From Cytidiella melzeri (lineage: Eukaryota > Basidiomycota > Agaricomycetes > Polyporales > Irpicaceae), in the NCBI GenBank assembly GCA_022592445.1, contig JABYQR010000238.1:1-64000 (forward strand): a stretch of DNA of 64,000 nucleotides, written 5' to 3'. This document shows positions 34,968-45,881 of this stretch, in pieces (positions within the stretch are counted from its first letter, which is position 1; every line of letters starts with the position of its first letter). Made by a program: the position numbers and the translations under genes. The notes beneath the pieces are model-generated. The model was not told the origin of the DNA. It saw only the letters and a program-made list of their open reading frames with translations, and ran no database searches.

Positions 34968-36950
34968 TCAAGCGGATTCTTGCTTCATCCACTCGTCCCA
35001 TGGCACGTCGAAGTCGACATCCGGAGCCATGAAGGAATCTTCGTCTTCTCCCTCTGCGTCGTCGTTATCTGAATCTTGTCCAGTTGGTATACCCCAATCT
35101 CTCCTCTCAGCACGTACTTCTTCCACAGTCCGTCTCCGGACCCTTGACAACACATGATCGAGGTTCGCAAAGTTGGCATCGTCATCTGCAAATTTCCTGT
35201 GCCTTTTGGATTCGATGTGCTGGACACAAGCTCGATAAGCGACTCGCTGCTAGTGTCAACAATGATGCTTTACCTCCTGGAAGTCTTCAAACTTCACCCT
35301 GCAACTCTCACAGTATCCTGGCTTGGAGCCTTCGTCACGCTTGGGCAATCGCATCGTGTTCGTGCTGCGACTCTTCTTCAAGAAGCGCTGAGGACGATCA
35401 GGAATAGTGAGAGGAGGTCCCATCGCATTCTCCTTTCCAATCGTAGGCGCAAGTTGAGAAAGTCGACGGGAGGTAACGACTTCCTTGTTGAGTTTGCCCA
35501 CTATGTTCCGTGGTAACTGTAACGAACGCAGCGACATACCAGCGGTAGAAGTTGTGCCGGTGGCTGACGTGATACTAACGCTGTTTCCGGACGCGGCTAC
35601 ATAGTTGCCAGAGGCAAGGTAACCTGATGCAGCGGCTGAATCAGGATCTGCCTCCAAATCGAAAAGACCTTCTGGGCATTCATCGCCTAACGAAACCCGT
35701 CTACGCATGTTTTGCATGGAGACAGTGCGTCGGAGATCGCCCTTCTGCTGCGCCTCCTGCTGCGCTCTTCTACGCCGTTCCTGTTCGCGAAGACGGGCCT
35801 TGCGCCGTGCGAGCTCTTGTTCTCGGTCTTGCTCCGCTCGTTCAACCTTCTCTACTCGGCGCTCCTCCTTCTCGTCGTACGGGAGGAAGGGGCCCCTCGC
35901 TCGGTGGTCGCAGTATAACACCGGCCAAGAACCCCTCTCCTTCCCATCGCGCCCTTTCAAAACAGGATACTCTAGTGAGATGAGGGTCTGAAGCTCTTGC
36001 CGTATGTCTTCCACGAGCACAAAGTAACTGTTCTTCGTGAAGTAAATAAAATCGTGCCGTTTCTGCGTAGGATCCCGCTCCGTGGTACCGTGTAAACGTT
36101 CATTCTCGAGTAGGCGGGTCAGCGACCGCTCCTTTGCGAGCTGGGTCGTCTTGACGGCGACAGAGGCTGATGACGACGAACCGGATTCTTGTGGCATGCA
36201 ACGGTGAAGAACACTTCTGAGTTTGTCGGCGGACCACACCTTCATGGAAAAGTCGAGAGCTTTCTTCACGAGTTCGGATGCTGGGGTGTCAACAGCAGAA
36301 CTGCTCCTGAGAACGTTAGTAGGCTACTCTTGTCCAATGGACTATACGTACTGTCTCAGCTTGATCGGACTCTGCAACGCCGAAGTGCCACCCTGTCCCG
36401 CCCGAGACTTGCGGTTCTCCTTGTTCACCACACCTTCGTTGAAGGACGTCACGACCAGGTGTGTGACATCCTTGGAAAAGAAATCTTCAACGCGCTGTGA
36501 ATGGCAGTGTGAGAAACACTGTGCGAAGGAGAAAATATACAAAAGAATACGGACTGCGCCCATAAAGAGAACCATTTTCTCCAGCTCTTTCCGCACCGCA
36601 GCTGTGTCAGGCTCCAAAGCCTCGAGATCGAAATAGAAAACCCAGTTGGGAAATGCACGCGTATATCTTACGCGGAAATCATCCTCGCGCTCGACACGCT
36701 TGCGGCCACGCTCCTCCTTAGGCTCTCTCGCTTCTCGCTTCCGGACTTCGTCGTGTACAGAGACGACCATACGAGAGCCGTCAACGACAGCCTTGGTGCG
36801 CTTGGCACTAGCCGCATCGCTCGGTTCTGGTGATCTTGTACGTTTAGCCGACGGTGATTTGCCCAACAGCGTTCTGAAGGACGAGGCAGAGGCAGAGAAG
36901 TGGCTTGTGAGCGACTGGCTCGATACTGGGTTGCGTGATAGCGTTGACAT
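34968..36950 (-). CDS. DBF4: DBF4, regulatory subunit of Cdc7 kinase
   Basis: Dbf4/Dfp1 activates Cdc7 to fire replication origins by phosphorylating MCM. Four exons (36555-36950, 36352-36494, 35274-36306, 34968-35219) give 607 residues. Motif N, BRCT-like, spans the first junction (RVEDFFSKDVTHLVVTS). A conserved middle block includes WPVLYCD, which fits motif M. The C-terminal CCHH zinc finger (motif C) crosses the last intron: KPGYCESCRVKFEDFQE then HIESKRHRKF. It is preceded by a charged, Arg/Glu-rich helix and followed by an acidic tail. The promoter is shared with the gamma-tubulin complex gene and carries several MCB-like boxes. Confidence 0.92.
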
Positions 36951-37282
36951 GGCTCTGCTTGCCGACGGGTTTACTGTGCAGGTCGTTCCGATTGAGGCTA
37001 ATGGCTGAAAATATACAAGAAAATCGCCAAGTAACGCGATTTAGGCCAGATACTGCGGCGTGCCGCCGACGTCGACTACAATCGCGTCGACGAGTAGGGT
37101 GGTGAACACGATGGTGGCTGTAGGTGAAGAGGCACGCGTCGGTGTGACAAGCCTACATGACACGGTCACGCGAGATCAACATCCTTGTGACATGCGCGTG
37201 AGTCGTAACTAGCCACATGACCGTGTCGCGTTTCGTTGGCGTCTATGAAGTCTGCCCTCTGAGTCCCACTACCACCGACCAA
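36951..37282. promoter_or_regulatory. Divergent DBF4 / gamma-tubulin complex promoter with MCB-like boxes
   Basis: The 332-base interval holds a perfect MluI cell-cycle box ACGCGT (37134-37139) and four ACGCGA-type boxes: 37034-37039 and 37168-37173 on plus, 37082-37087 and 37226-37231 on minus. A 10-base inverted pair GACACGGTCA lies at about 37159-37168 and 37218-37227. MBF/DSC1 binds such boxes in yeasts. Confidence 0.6.
37134..37139 (+). promoter_or_regulatory. MluI cell-cycle box (ACGCGT)
   Basis: Exact ACGCGT between DBF4 and the gamma-tubulin complex gene. Palindromic, so it can serve both directions. Confidence 0.55.
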
Positions 37283-40200
37283 ATGGATTGCATACTCAAT
37301 CAGCTGGACACGGTGGAAGAAGAGACTGTAGGACTACCACAACTATCCTTTACGTGGTCACAGTTTTCTATTCCTCCCCTCGCAGAAAAGCCGCAGAATC
37401 CCATAATTGAAACGCTTAGGCTGGACCGCAGCAAGGAAAAGGACTGCGACATCGCTCAAGACGCATCATCGGCTGATGAAACAACATCGGATACTCAATC
37501 CCACGACGGTTCTGAATTCTTGGAACTCGAGTCAGATGCATGGCAGCAGGCTGTTTCGCACAAGGGCATTAACCTGGTGCGCCTCGCGATGACTATCATC
37601 CATTCAGCTAACTAACAAAATAGCCCAGGAAACCAATGCATCGTGGTATACATCGTGTAGATCTTTGTATGCCCAAGGCACATCAAGCTTTCTTTCTCAG
37701 CAGCCTCCTCATGTCCTGACGGCAACGCGACGAATGTGAGTAGAGCCCTTCAGCCATGGCAATAACGCTGCTCATGTATACATAAGCATCGGCTATGCTC
37801 CTGATGCTTATAGCGCACACGTTACACCTTCTGAGCTCTTGAGTTGCATTCAGAGTGTGCTGACAGGAATATCTTCCGTTCTCTACATCTGGGATCCAGA
37901 AGCCCGCGCATTCCATCTACGAGATGTAACAGGTGCTGGTAACAGTCATATAGTGTTGTCTGGCATGGACCATGTTGTAAGCGAGAGGTAGGTGCTGCGT
38001 TTAAGCCTTAAGAAATTCATTGAGGACGGGCATAGCCTCGTACAACGATTTCTTACCATCGGTACATTGGTTCGGCGCTTAGACGGGCTGGTTGCGAATG
38101 TTTGGGAAAGGTTAGCTAGCTGTCCCCAATGACGAGCACAATTCGACTGAAGAATCTATTAGCTCTAGCCGCATAGAGCCCGCTATTCACGCTTTCACTC
38201 ACGCGGTCTCATCCGTCCTAGACACCATCAAAACCAACACAGCAGATGTTACACGTTCGACATTGCAGGACAATGCAGAGAAAGGATTGCATATGCTAAC
38301 TGCTCTGTGGATTGCGTGCGCTAGTATTGAAGAGCAGTTGAAAGAGCTAGCCGGCCTTTGTGGGCGTGTACGTGCAGCTTATACTATCGCTTACCTTGAC
38401 TCATCTTATCTGTCCAGAGCATGAGCGATCATCCGACAGAGGATGTACTGCTTTCGCAGGCAGCGGCGCAAATTCTGAGTCGCGTATACCGACAACTCGA
38501 TTTCCAACTTAACGCAAACTCTGGGCGAGAAGTCAGTGCCATCACAGCATTCATCCTGACCGCAACATCGGTCGACTACTTCGACTACATCTGTCGGTGG
38601 GTTGGCTATAGTGAAGACGGCATCCACGGATCCTCAATGGTGTCAAATTGTGAATGTTCCACTCCATTTGATGAGGATGAGACCGAAGATAAGCAGCCGG
38701 ACATTTTGGAAGAAGAACTCGCCTTTCCCTCCTTTTTCCACGAATCTTTTGTGCAAGCGCTGTCCCGCGCCAGGAGCTCGCTCAAACTTCTCCGCGTTGC
38801 AGATCCTGATCATCCAGTGTTGAACCACTCAGGACCTAGAAGAAGGGTACGCTGGTTCTGGGCCGACGAAGATATTGCTAAAGCCTGGTTGGGACTTGAT
38901 GGCAGTCCCATCACTACTGATCTGGCGAACCAGGACTCAATCGCCCTGCAGTACGCACCGGCGACAGTCTCCCAGGATCATTATCGCGAGTCCATCGTTG
39001 AATTCGAACGCTTCGACCTCGAACCTGGTAGCAATATTTTCAGACAAGGAGCAAGTGCGCGGTTATCACACTTACCAAACTACAGCGACTTCCTGAGGAT
39101 GTTTCCCGACACCCTTCCCTCACTAACTCCGTGTCTTTCCAACCTCACCGAACTCGTACTGGCGCCATTGGCGTCTCACCTAGAAGCACTGTCTACAGCA
39201 CTTCTCGATACCTTCCTCTCACCCTCAAGCGGTCACCTCAAATTCACTAGTCAAATCACCCTTCTCCGCTCATTTCTACTGCTCACGTCTCCGTCGTTCA
39301 AGTCCCGCCTAGAGTCAACACTCTTCTCCAATTCTCTAGATGATTATGATACTGGAGTGATACAACATCGCCTATCTCTCAGAAGACGAACAAGTGACCC
39401 TCACTCGTCTGTCATCGGTCTATCGCCTGAGCTAACTGCCAGTAGCAGCTGGCCGCCTGCCGGGGCAGATCTCAGCTACCTCCTGCGGACTGTGATACTT
39501 GATGCTTTGGATAATGAGTACCCCAGTCGTCAGCTGGGTGAATGGCGATCCTCATCAGAGAACAATGGAAAAGAGGAATCCATATACGAAGAGGCAGAGT
39601 GGAGGCTGGGCTTTGCCGTACGGGCGTTGCCCACTGGATCTGGACAGGGGAGATGGCTGAATCCTCGAAGTGTGTTCTCACTTGTATTTACGAGCAGATG
39701 ACAACTTTACTAACTTTGCTTCAGGTGTGGAGTAAGTAGTCCCAACTAGACAATAGCATTTTGCTTCACTGACGCGTACCTTAGGGCCCTCGACTTCTTG
39801 TACATGAATTACCACCCACCTCCAGCGCTTGGTGTGTTAATTTCTCCAAACACGCTTTCCAAGTACCATCGTTTGTTTGTCTTTAACATCAGGCTTCTAC
39901 GAGGTGAGACTGTTGGCTCTTTTCACTGAATATGATCATTGATGCGGCAGTACAGTGGAGAACGTCGTCAAGGCACTGTTCAGAATGTCTTCGCCCGGTT
40001 CAAACCCTCTGTTCCAAACCATCACATCATCGCAAAGATTGTTCGAGTACTTTCGCTTTATGGCTAGCTCTTTCGTCGCTGCATTGTCGTCATACATATA
40101 CGACACTGCTATCGGCGGTAACTTTGATGCCTTCTTGTCTAAAATCACCAAAGAAGACAAATCACCAGCCAGCAAGGAATCACCTACCTTTCCTGACGTT

Positions 40201-40663
40201 TTCGCTTTAGCTGACGGTCATTCGGACCTTCTGGACGAGGTTCTGAGCGCATGTCTGATGCGTTCCGAGCAAAAGCCGGTGGGAGATTTGCTCCGGAGCG
40301 TCCTGGATGTTATCCTCGAACTCGGGGTCCTGATGGGTGACCTGCGCCAAGGTGTTCTGGAGGAATATCAGGCAACTGGGCCATTGCAGGATTTACACGC
40401 TACTTTTAGGAAGAAAATGATGATGCTTGTAAGTGTCCGTCGAGATGTGTTTCGTTATAGTACTGACTGTACTTAAACAGGTGCGGGTTCTCAAAAGCCT
40501 CGTGGACAAGGGGACTATGTCCTCCAGCGTGTCATTTGAGGACATGCGTTTACAGCTCCTATCTGGTTACAATCCGCGCGGTGTAGGTGTCACAGCGAAT
40601 TTGTACGACCTCCTCATTCGCCTGGATGTGGGACAATGGTGGATAAATCAAGCTCGGAAATAA
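37283..40663 (+). CDS. Gamma-tubulin complex component (GCP5/6 type)
   Basis: This protein of the Spc97/Spc98 family caps microtubule minus ends at nucleation sites. About ten exons are read. The N-terminus MDCILNQLDTVEEE is followed by Pro-rich segments. The GRIP1-like part includes LLSCIQSVLTGISSVLYIWD and VDYFDYICRWVG. The GRIP2-like part includes LDFLYMNYHPPPALGVLISP and TLSKYHRLFVFNIRLLRVEN, then VNL-type helices ending DLLIRLDVGQWWINQARK. One internal exon is only 7 bases (39725-39731). The sequence is more like the large GCP5/6 members than Spc97/98, but which one is not settled. An earlier in-frame ATG at 37217 lies among promoter boxes and is less likely. Confidence 0.85.
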
Positions 40664-40876
40664 ACTAGACATTTATCACATAGCTTGCTGTACGACTTGG
40701 GATGATGTTTTACATCTAATTCTGATGTGCGTGAGAACTGTATCACCAAGAGCCTAAGTAGTTAGATTGTGTTCAAACTCCGCAGGCGCCGCTTTTTGAA
40801 GTATTTGCCGCTTATGGGAGGTGTGGTAGTTCGACCGCTCTACAACCATCACGGCCGCAACCTACGTGACGGGCAA

Positions 40877-43094
40877 ATGGAGAGACCAATCGCGAAACCT
40901 ACAAGAAGCGATAGCAAGGGTAACATAGAAGCTGCGGGTGTAGCAACAGGCCTTGCTCGTGACCTTACTGAGATGTTGCAAATTGCACCGGCAGCAGCAG
41001 CTGCCTCACTCCTGCTAATGATTCTCGAAACAGTCGAGGTAGTACTGCGGTACATCGTACGTCTTGGCTTGTGCATGGTGTACTGAATTTCTGTTAGGGG
41101 ATACACGCCAACAAATCCGAGTGTCTTAGACTTGCTCGGCGGTGCGCGCGGATGCTATTGGACATTCAGTCTGCAATGCACGGCCGTTGGCATGATGCGC
41201 CGCCTTCTTTAGCAGAGAATTTTGACAAGTTAGAAGGGTATGTCGCCAATGCTTCTTCTACAGTGTATGTGTCTCTTTCTCATTTGATGCAGCACTCTTT
41301 TAGAAATCCACGAATTCATGCAACAGCAAGTCAAGCTCAGATGGCACTCTCGCATGCTACGAAAGAAAGAGATCGATAATCAGATCGCAGAATACACAGC
41401 CCAATTAGCGGACGCTATGTCATCTTTTCAGGTATGTACTATACACAACTGCTGCTTCTGTCTGCGCTCAATCCTTGTTACTGTGTACGTAGGCTACAAC
41501 GCTGATCAATGTCCACTATCTGGTTAGTAAACAGCAGGCATCCGAGGACGCGGGTATCCGTAAACTCGGTTCGTACAAGCAGGCCGATATCGAGACCGAT
41601 GCACTGTCTATCGCGTCAGCTGCGTCTGTAGTCTCTTCTTTGCAAGCAAATTCCAATTCTGACTTGACCTCAGCGGTGAGCTTCCAGACTTCGATAGCTG
41701 TTCCTAATTGCACATATTCATCTGCTCTCAGTATTTGGAAGAGGCTCCACCCACTTCCGATTGCGCTACGCTGGCATCTTCGCTCTTGGGCGCGCATCTC
41801 TATGGCTCACCTCACGAAGACCCTGCTCAATGGAAAAACGGGAACATGACTCCTGCAACCTATGATACATCAGTCCCAGAAAAAAGGTTGCATATAGAGG
41901 ACGACGCATTTAACACTTTATCGACTGTATCAATGAATGCTAAGGATAGCACGCGTCACGTTCTTGTAGGCTTTACATCAGACTATCGTCCTTGTCACCA
42001 TACAGAACTGAAAATCCTGGGACGATCCCGGATTAAAGAAGGATGGTGGGCCGGTACGGTAGAGGCTGAGCTTGACGGCCATAATTGGGTACTGAAGCGA
42101 TACAATGGGGCTCTCGAAGATGCTAGAGAAGTATGTCAACTGGGGGCCTGGCAGCTAGTTCTCCTATACTGATGTCGCATTTCTGCTAGATGTTAAGACA
42201 AGACATCGCGTTCCTGCATAAGATTAGGTAGGCCAACGTTATCCAATATATATATCAGATTCAGCTGATGTAGACTACCAGGGGACATAGCGCATTTCCT
42301 CTTGTGCATGCTATATCTTTGGACACGGCACCTACGCCGTTCGTTACAATCAGCCAAGGCGCGAACAATTCCGTGATTCATGTTATACAGCCCATACTGA
42401 TGTCTTCATTTCTGTAGCCAAAACGCAGTCCCTTTCTGTGTTCTTGAGAAGTAAGATAAAAGAAGGAGATCGTGCCTTGGCTTTTGTATTTTCGGTGGTA
42501 GGTTTCCGTACCGTTAAAGCCAATGCAGCACTGACATACATGTTTAGATTCGAGACATGCTAGTCAGTGGCATCTTCACAGATTTGTGTCGCGATATCAG
42601 GTCTTTATAGTAACTGTCGTATACAGGATGCTAGCGAAGAGATAAAAAGCGTGTTCTCCCTTTCGGATGCTGCACTACATAATTTCTTACAGGTAAGCAC
42701 TTTCTGACACATCGCACTACAGTACTATGTCTTCTTTAACAATTGGGAGGTACAGAAATCCACTTTTAGAGTCACCATCGAAGAAAAAATCATTATCGGG
42801 CCTTCATCAGCATCGACGTCTGGTTCGGACACTACAGATGCTCTCGCTTTCAAACCTTGCAGTCACCTTGCAACGATACGTGATATACTTATGAGGTCGA
42901 GTTCATCGACCAGCAGACCTACCCACGAAGAAATCTCAAGTATCATCAGCTCCGTTATTACGCAATTAATGGAACAAGGACCAGCGCCTTCTGATATAAT
43001 GGCATACATCGACGACATCTTGGAAGATGAAACGAATATGCTGCTGACAGCTAGTAGCACTCCTCTTAATCTTGAAACGAGAATATCGCATTGA
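40877..43094 (+). CDS. MLKL-like helical-bundle protein with kinase-like segment
   Basis: Eleven exons give about 546 residues. Residues 20-150 form a helical bundle of the fungal MLKL/HeLo-like adaptor type: SLLLMILETVEGIHANKSEC, ARRCARMLLDIQSAM, LRKKEIDNQIAEYTAQL and INVHYLVSKQQ. From about residue 250 the text resembles a protein-kinase N-lobe: a small-residue segment before WWAGTVEAEL, then WVLKRYNGALEDAREMLRQD with a possible ATP-lysine, then TPFVTISQG at a hinge-like place. No HRD or DFG motif is seen, so it is a pseudokinase fragment or a diverged signalling domain. A role in regulated cell death is only an analogy with animal MLKL. The start is ambiguous (40769 or 40877). Confidence 0.78.
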
Positions 43095-43304
43095 GAATTT
43101 CACTACAGATGTTACAAATCGAGTTGCTATTACAGAACGATGGCTATTGAGATACTGACGAAAAGCAGGAGGATAGCATGTGTGAACGACGTCAAATGGC
43201 TGTGGATGAAACGAAGCATGCAGTGGGACAGTGTAAACAATGATGAGAGGAATAAAAAGGGATTTTTAACCGTCCGACGGGGAACGCGAAGACCAGGAGT
43301 GAGG

Positions 43305-45440
43305 CTAATCTTCAAGGGCTTCTTCAAATGCATCAAACCCAGTTGTCGAACTTGTAAGAGGGCGTGCCTTGGACTCGCGGGAGATGCGTACTTTCTCCTT
43401 GTCCCAGATTGCCCTAACCTCTTCGGCCTTGACATCAGCGATATCTTGCGACGGAATCTCGTCAATCCCTAAGCCCTTGCACATTTCTTCGATGCGCACA
43501 CCTTCAACAAACCTGACCTGTTGGCTGCCTTTCGTTGCTCCAGCACCGAAGGAGACAGCCCTTGACAAGCTGCGTTTCGAAGCTTTGCTAGGCGTTCCTG
43601 GCGACGACGAGATAGAAAGCTGAACGAGACCAACAGTCTCCAGCATCCCCAATAGGTCACTGAACTCGCTGCGCGAAACAGGAGTGAATACGCCTCCTTC
43701 GGAACGGGAGAGGATCGCCTTGTAATATGTGTACAGCATGCCGATGTCGAGGCCGGCGGAAGATGATGGTGACGAGCCGGATTGCGCTCGCTTCGCGCTC
43801 CGAGGAGTAGACGGCGACAACTGTGTTGAAGACCCCGACAGCGGTAAATGACTGTCCACCCGTTTGCGAGCCAAAATCCCAGACAGAAGTGCCAGGCGCG
43901 GCTGTAGTCCTAATTCCTGAATCTTCGCGATAACCTCGCGATGACTTGACTTGGGAGTAGTTGCAACGGCGCTGACAGAAGGATTGGGAATTGCACGTGG
44001 AGTAGAAGAAGCGGGAGAGTAAGCCTTCAACGCGTCCAGAACATGAGCAGGAGTGACGGAGGGAATCGATACGTCCAAGGGATTGGCTGAATTATCGACA
44101 GGTACTGCCGAATTGAGGGCGATGTTGATGGCACCACGTAGTACCTCAAGCACAGCCCTGACATCACCTGTCAAAGATGCGACCTTCTTCGTGAGCAGAG
44201 CCAACGTTGGGGAAGGTAAAAATCGGGATAAAGTTTCACGGCATTCATGCTCGGAATCAACGTCCCTTAACGGAGAAAGCCGTGCGTGCACGATATCGAG
44301 CAATTGCCGAGGAGTGTAAGGCGCAAAATGTAGGGTGTGGACGCCAGTAAGGGCCATTGCTGACATAGACGTAGCGGCGGCAGCCGTCGAAAGAGTATGC
44401 GTGTTGGCGATCCCAATGGCTCTTAATATTGTCGGATGAGAATGCACGAGTGTAAATAAGGTTGTGAGAGATGAAGGAGATGAAGCAATGTGATCCAACT
44501 CGTCTAGAAGCAGAAGGCTAATGAACGAGGGGTTAGAGAACTTTGCATATGACGATATCTGATTTATGCCACACCTTCGACGCGTGGTTTCACGCAAAAG
44601 GGAGTTTAATGTTTGCAGAGTTGTCTCTTTGGCCTTGCGTATCTTGCCTCCCTTCTTGGTCCGCCTGGCGGCAAACTCTTCGACAAGCCGTCCCAGTAGA
44701 GCATCAATACTGTTGAGCGCCATACAATTCACAGTCACAACGGTGACTGCTGCATCGCTAAGGTCGTCACGCATCTCACCGATCATCGCATTCACAAGCG
44801 CAGTTTTACCAGTGCCGGGCGAGCCTGAAATGTACAGGATGGAGTGATCGGGGGTTGAAGGAGGCGCTCGGAGAAAAGAGGAAATGAAGTCTGTGATGGT
44901 TTTACGCTCAGTCTCGCGACCTGAGATAGATGTATTCGCGTTGCAAGTGGAGCGTAGAAGAGCACGAACGCGTGAGGATATTGGCTGAAGGGACGAGGGA
45001 GGGGTTGGTGGTGGCGTAGCCAAGGACAAGTGAACAAGTGAGCTTGACGGGGTAGCAGGGAGTTGTGACAACGAAGCATAACGTCGCAAGGCTGAAGACA
45101 ACATGAATAAAAGAATATTAGTGATAGGTGAGTGCTTACAGGACTCCCGGTGAGAAGGGATGAGCTGGTCGGTGCTGTTCCTCCGCACAGCGCGGGCGGT
45201 CCTTGTCGGCGGCGCTAATGTGTTGATTGCTTCAACACGTAGTGGGGGAATATTTTCTTTGTTATTGTCACCGTCGAGAACGGTATTCGACAGCTTGATT
45301 CGTTTTGCGTTGGGGGTGGGATCAGGAGTAGGGAGAGCATTGGCATCGCGGTTAACTGATGACACCCTCGACGGTGTTGTAGGCGATGCGACCTCTGACG
45401 GGGAATGACGCTTGCCAAGAACTGAACTACGTGTCTGCAT
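43305..45440 (-). CDS. CDC6: CDC6 replication licensing ATPase
   Basis: This AAA+ protein joins ORC at origins to load MCM2-7. The frame is open through two introns whose lengths are multiples of three. One lies in the N-terminal part near 45090-45140. The other, near 44520-44580, splits the Ser just before LLLLDELDH. Walker A is GSPGTGKTALVNA and Walker B is LLLLDELD. Sensor and lid regions IGIANTHTLS and TGDVRAVLEVLRGAINIAL fit the Orc1/Cdc6 clan, and a winged helix lies near the C-terminus (MLYTYYKAIL...GGVFTPVSRSEFSDLL). The N-terminus has proline-directed phosphorylation sites (SP/TP) and basic patches, as expected for CDK control. An MCB box lies 164 bases upstream. Confidence 0.95.
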   Translation of the reverse strand: MQTRSSVLGKRHSPSEVASPTTPSRVSSVNRDANALPTPDPTPNAKRIKLSNTVLDGDNNKENIPPLRVEAINTLAPPTRTARAVRRNSTDQLIPSHRESCKHSPITNILLFMLSSALRRYASLSQLPATPSSSLVHLSLATPPPTPPSSLQPISSRVRALLRSTCNANTSISGRETERKTITDFISSFLRAPPSTPDHSILYISGSPGTGKTALVNAMIGEMRDDLSDAAVTVVTVNCMALNSIDALLGRLVEEFAARRTKKGGKIRKAKETTLQTLNSLLRETTRRRCGINQISSYAKFSNPSFISLLLLDELDHIASSPSSLTTLFTLVHSHPTILRAIGIANTHTLSTAAAATSMSAMALTGVHTLHFAPYTPRQLLDIVHARLSPLRDVDSEHECRETLSRFLPSPTLALLTKKVASLTGDVRAVLEVLRGAINIALNSAVPVDNSANPLDVSIPSVTPAHVLDALKAYSPASSTPRAIPNPSVSAVATTPKSSHREVIAKIQELGLQPRLALLSGILARKRVDSHLPLSGSSTQLSPSTPRSAKRAQSGSSPSSSAGLDIGMLYTYYKAILSRSEGGVFTPVSRSEFSDLLGMLETVGLVQLSISSSPGTPSKASKRSLSRAVSFGAGATKGSQQVRFVEGVRIEEMCKGLGIDEIPSQDIADVKAEEVRAIWDKEKVRISRESKARPLTSSTTGFDAFEEALED

Positions 45441-45881
45441 CGTCGCTGCTAGTAGTGAGTATGTAAAGTTATCTACTAGAGAGTGGTGGGCGACGAGTGG
45501 CGACGCTGGTGTTGTGGTGGAAGACGACGAACGAGGCGTTTCGGAGCAATTTCAAGCAATGTAGAGCGGAGATGACACGCATTGAAACTCCGCGCACAAT
45601 CAACGCGTCGCGACTCAGATGATCACGTGAGCAGCGCGTTGCGTCCAGGCGCCTAGAGGGAGTTAGTACGGACATTCTCTCTCACCACCGTGGATCCCTT
45701 TCCCAGGTGCTGTTCCAAGTTGCGAATGCTAACGATGCTTCTGGTGGTTGTACAGAGGCATGATTTGTCCTGGCCATACAACCCGTCCGTGACGAACATT
45801 ACTGCGCGGCTGTACCCACCCCCACTGATATAAAACCGAGGAGACAAGCCGAAGCGTGCCTGCGCCCGCTCCCATCCCACC
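45441..45881. promoter_or_regulatory. Divergent promoter of CDC6 and a membrane-protein gene
   Basis: Contains ACGCGTCGCGA at 45604-45614, which includes a perfect MluI box at 45604-45609. No protein is recognised in this interval. Confidence 0.5.
45604..45609 (+). promoter_or_regulatory. MluI cell-cycle box (ACGCGT) upstream of CDC6
   Basis: Exact ACGCGT in the CDC6 promoter. The fission yeast orthologue cdc18 is a classic MBF target with such boxes. Confidence 0.55.

Noticed and set aside
42228..42281. Premature stop in the MLKL-like gene at AGG TAG
   Set aside because: The bases form a normal 54-base GT-AG intron ending at 42281, and the frame continues into the kinase-like hinge segment.
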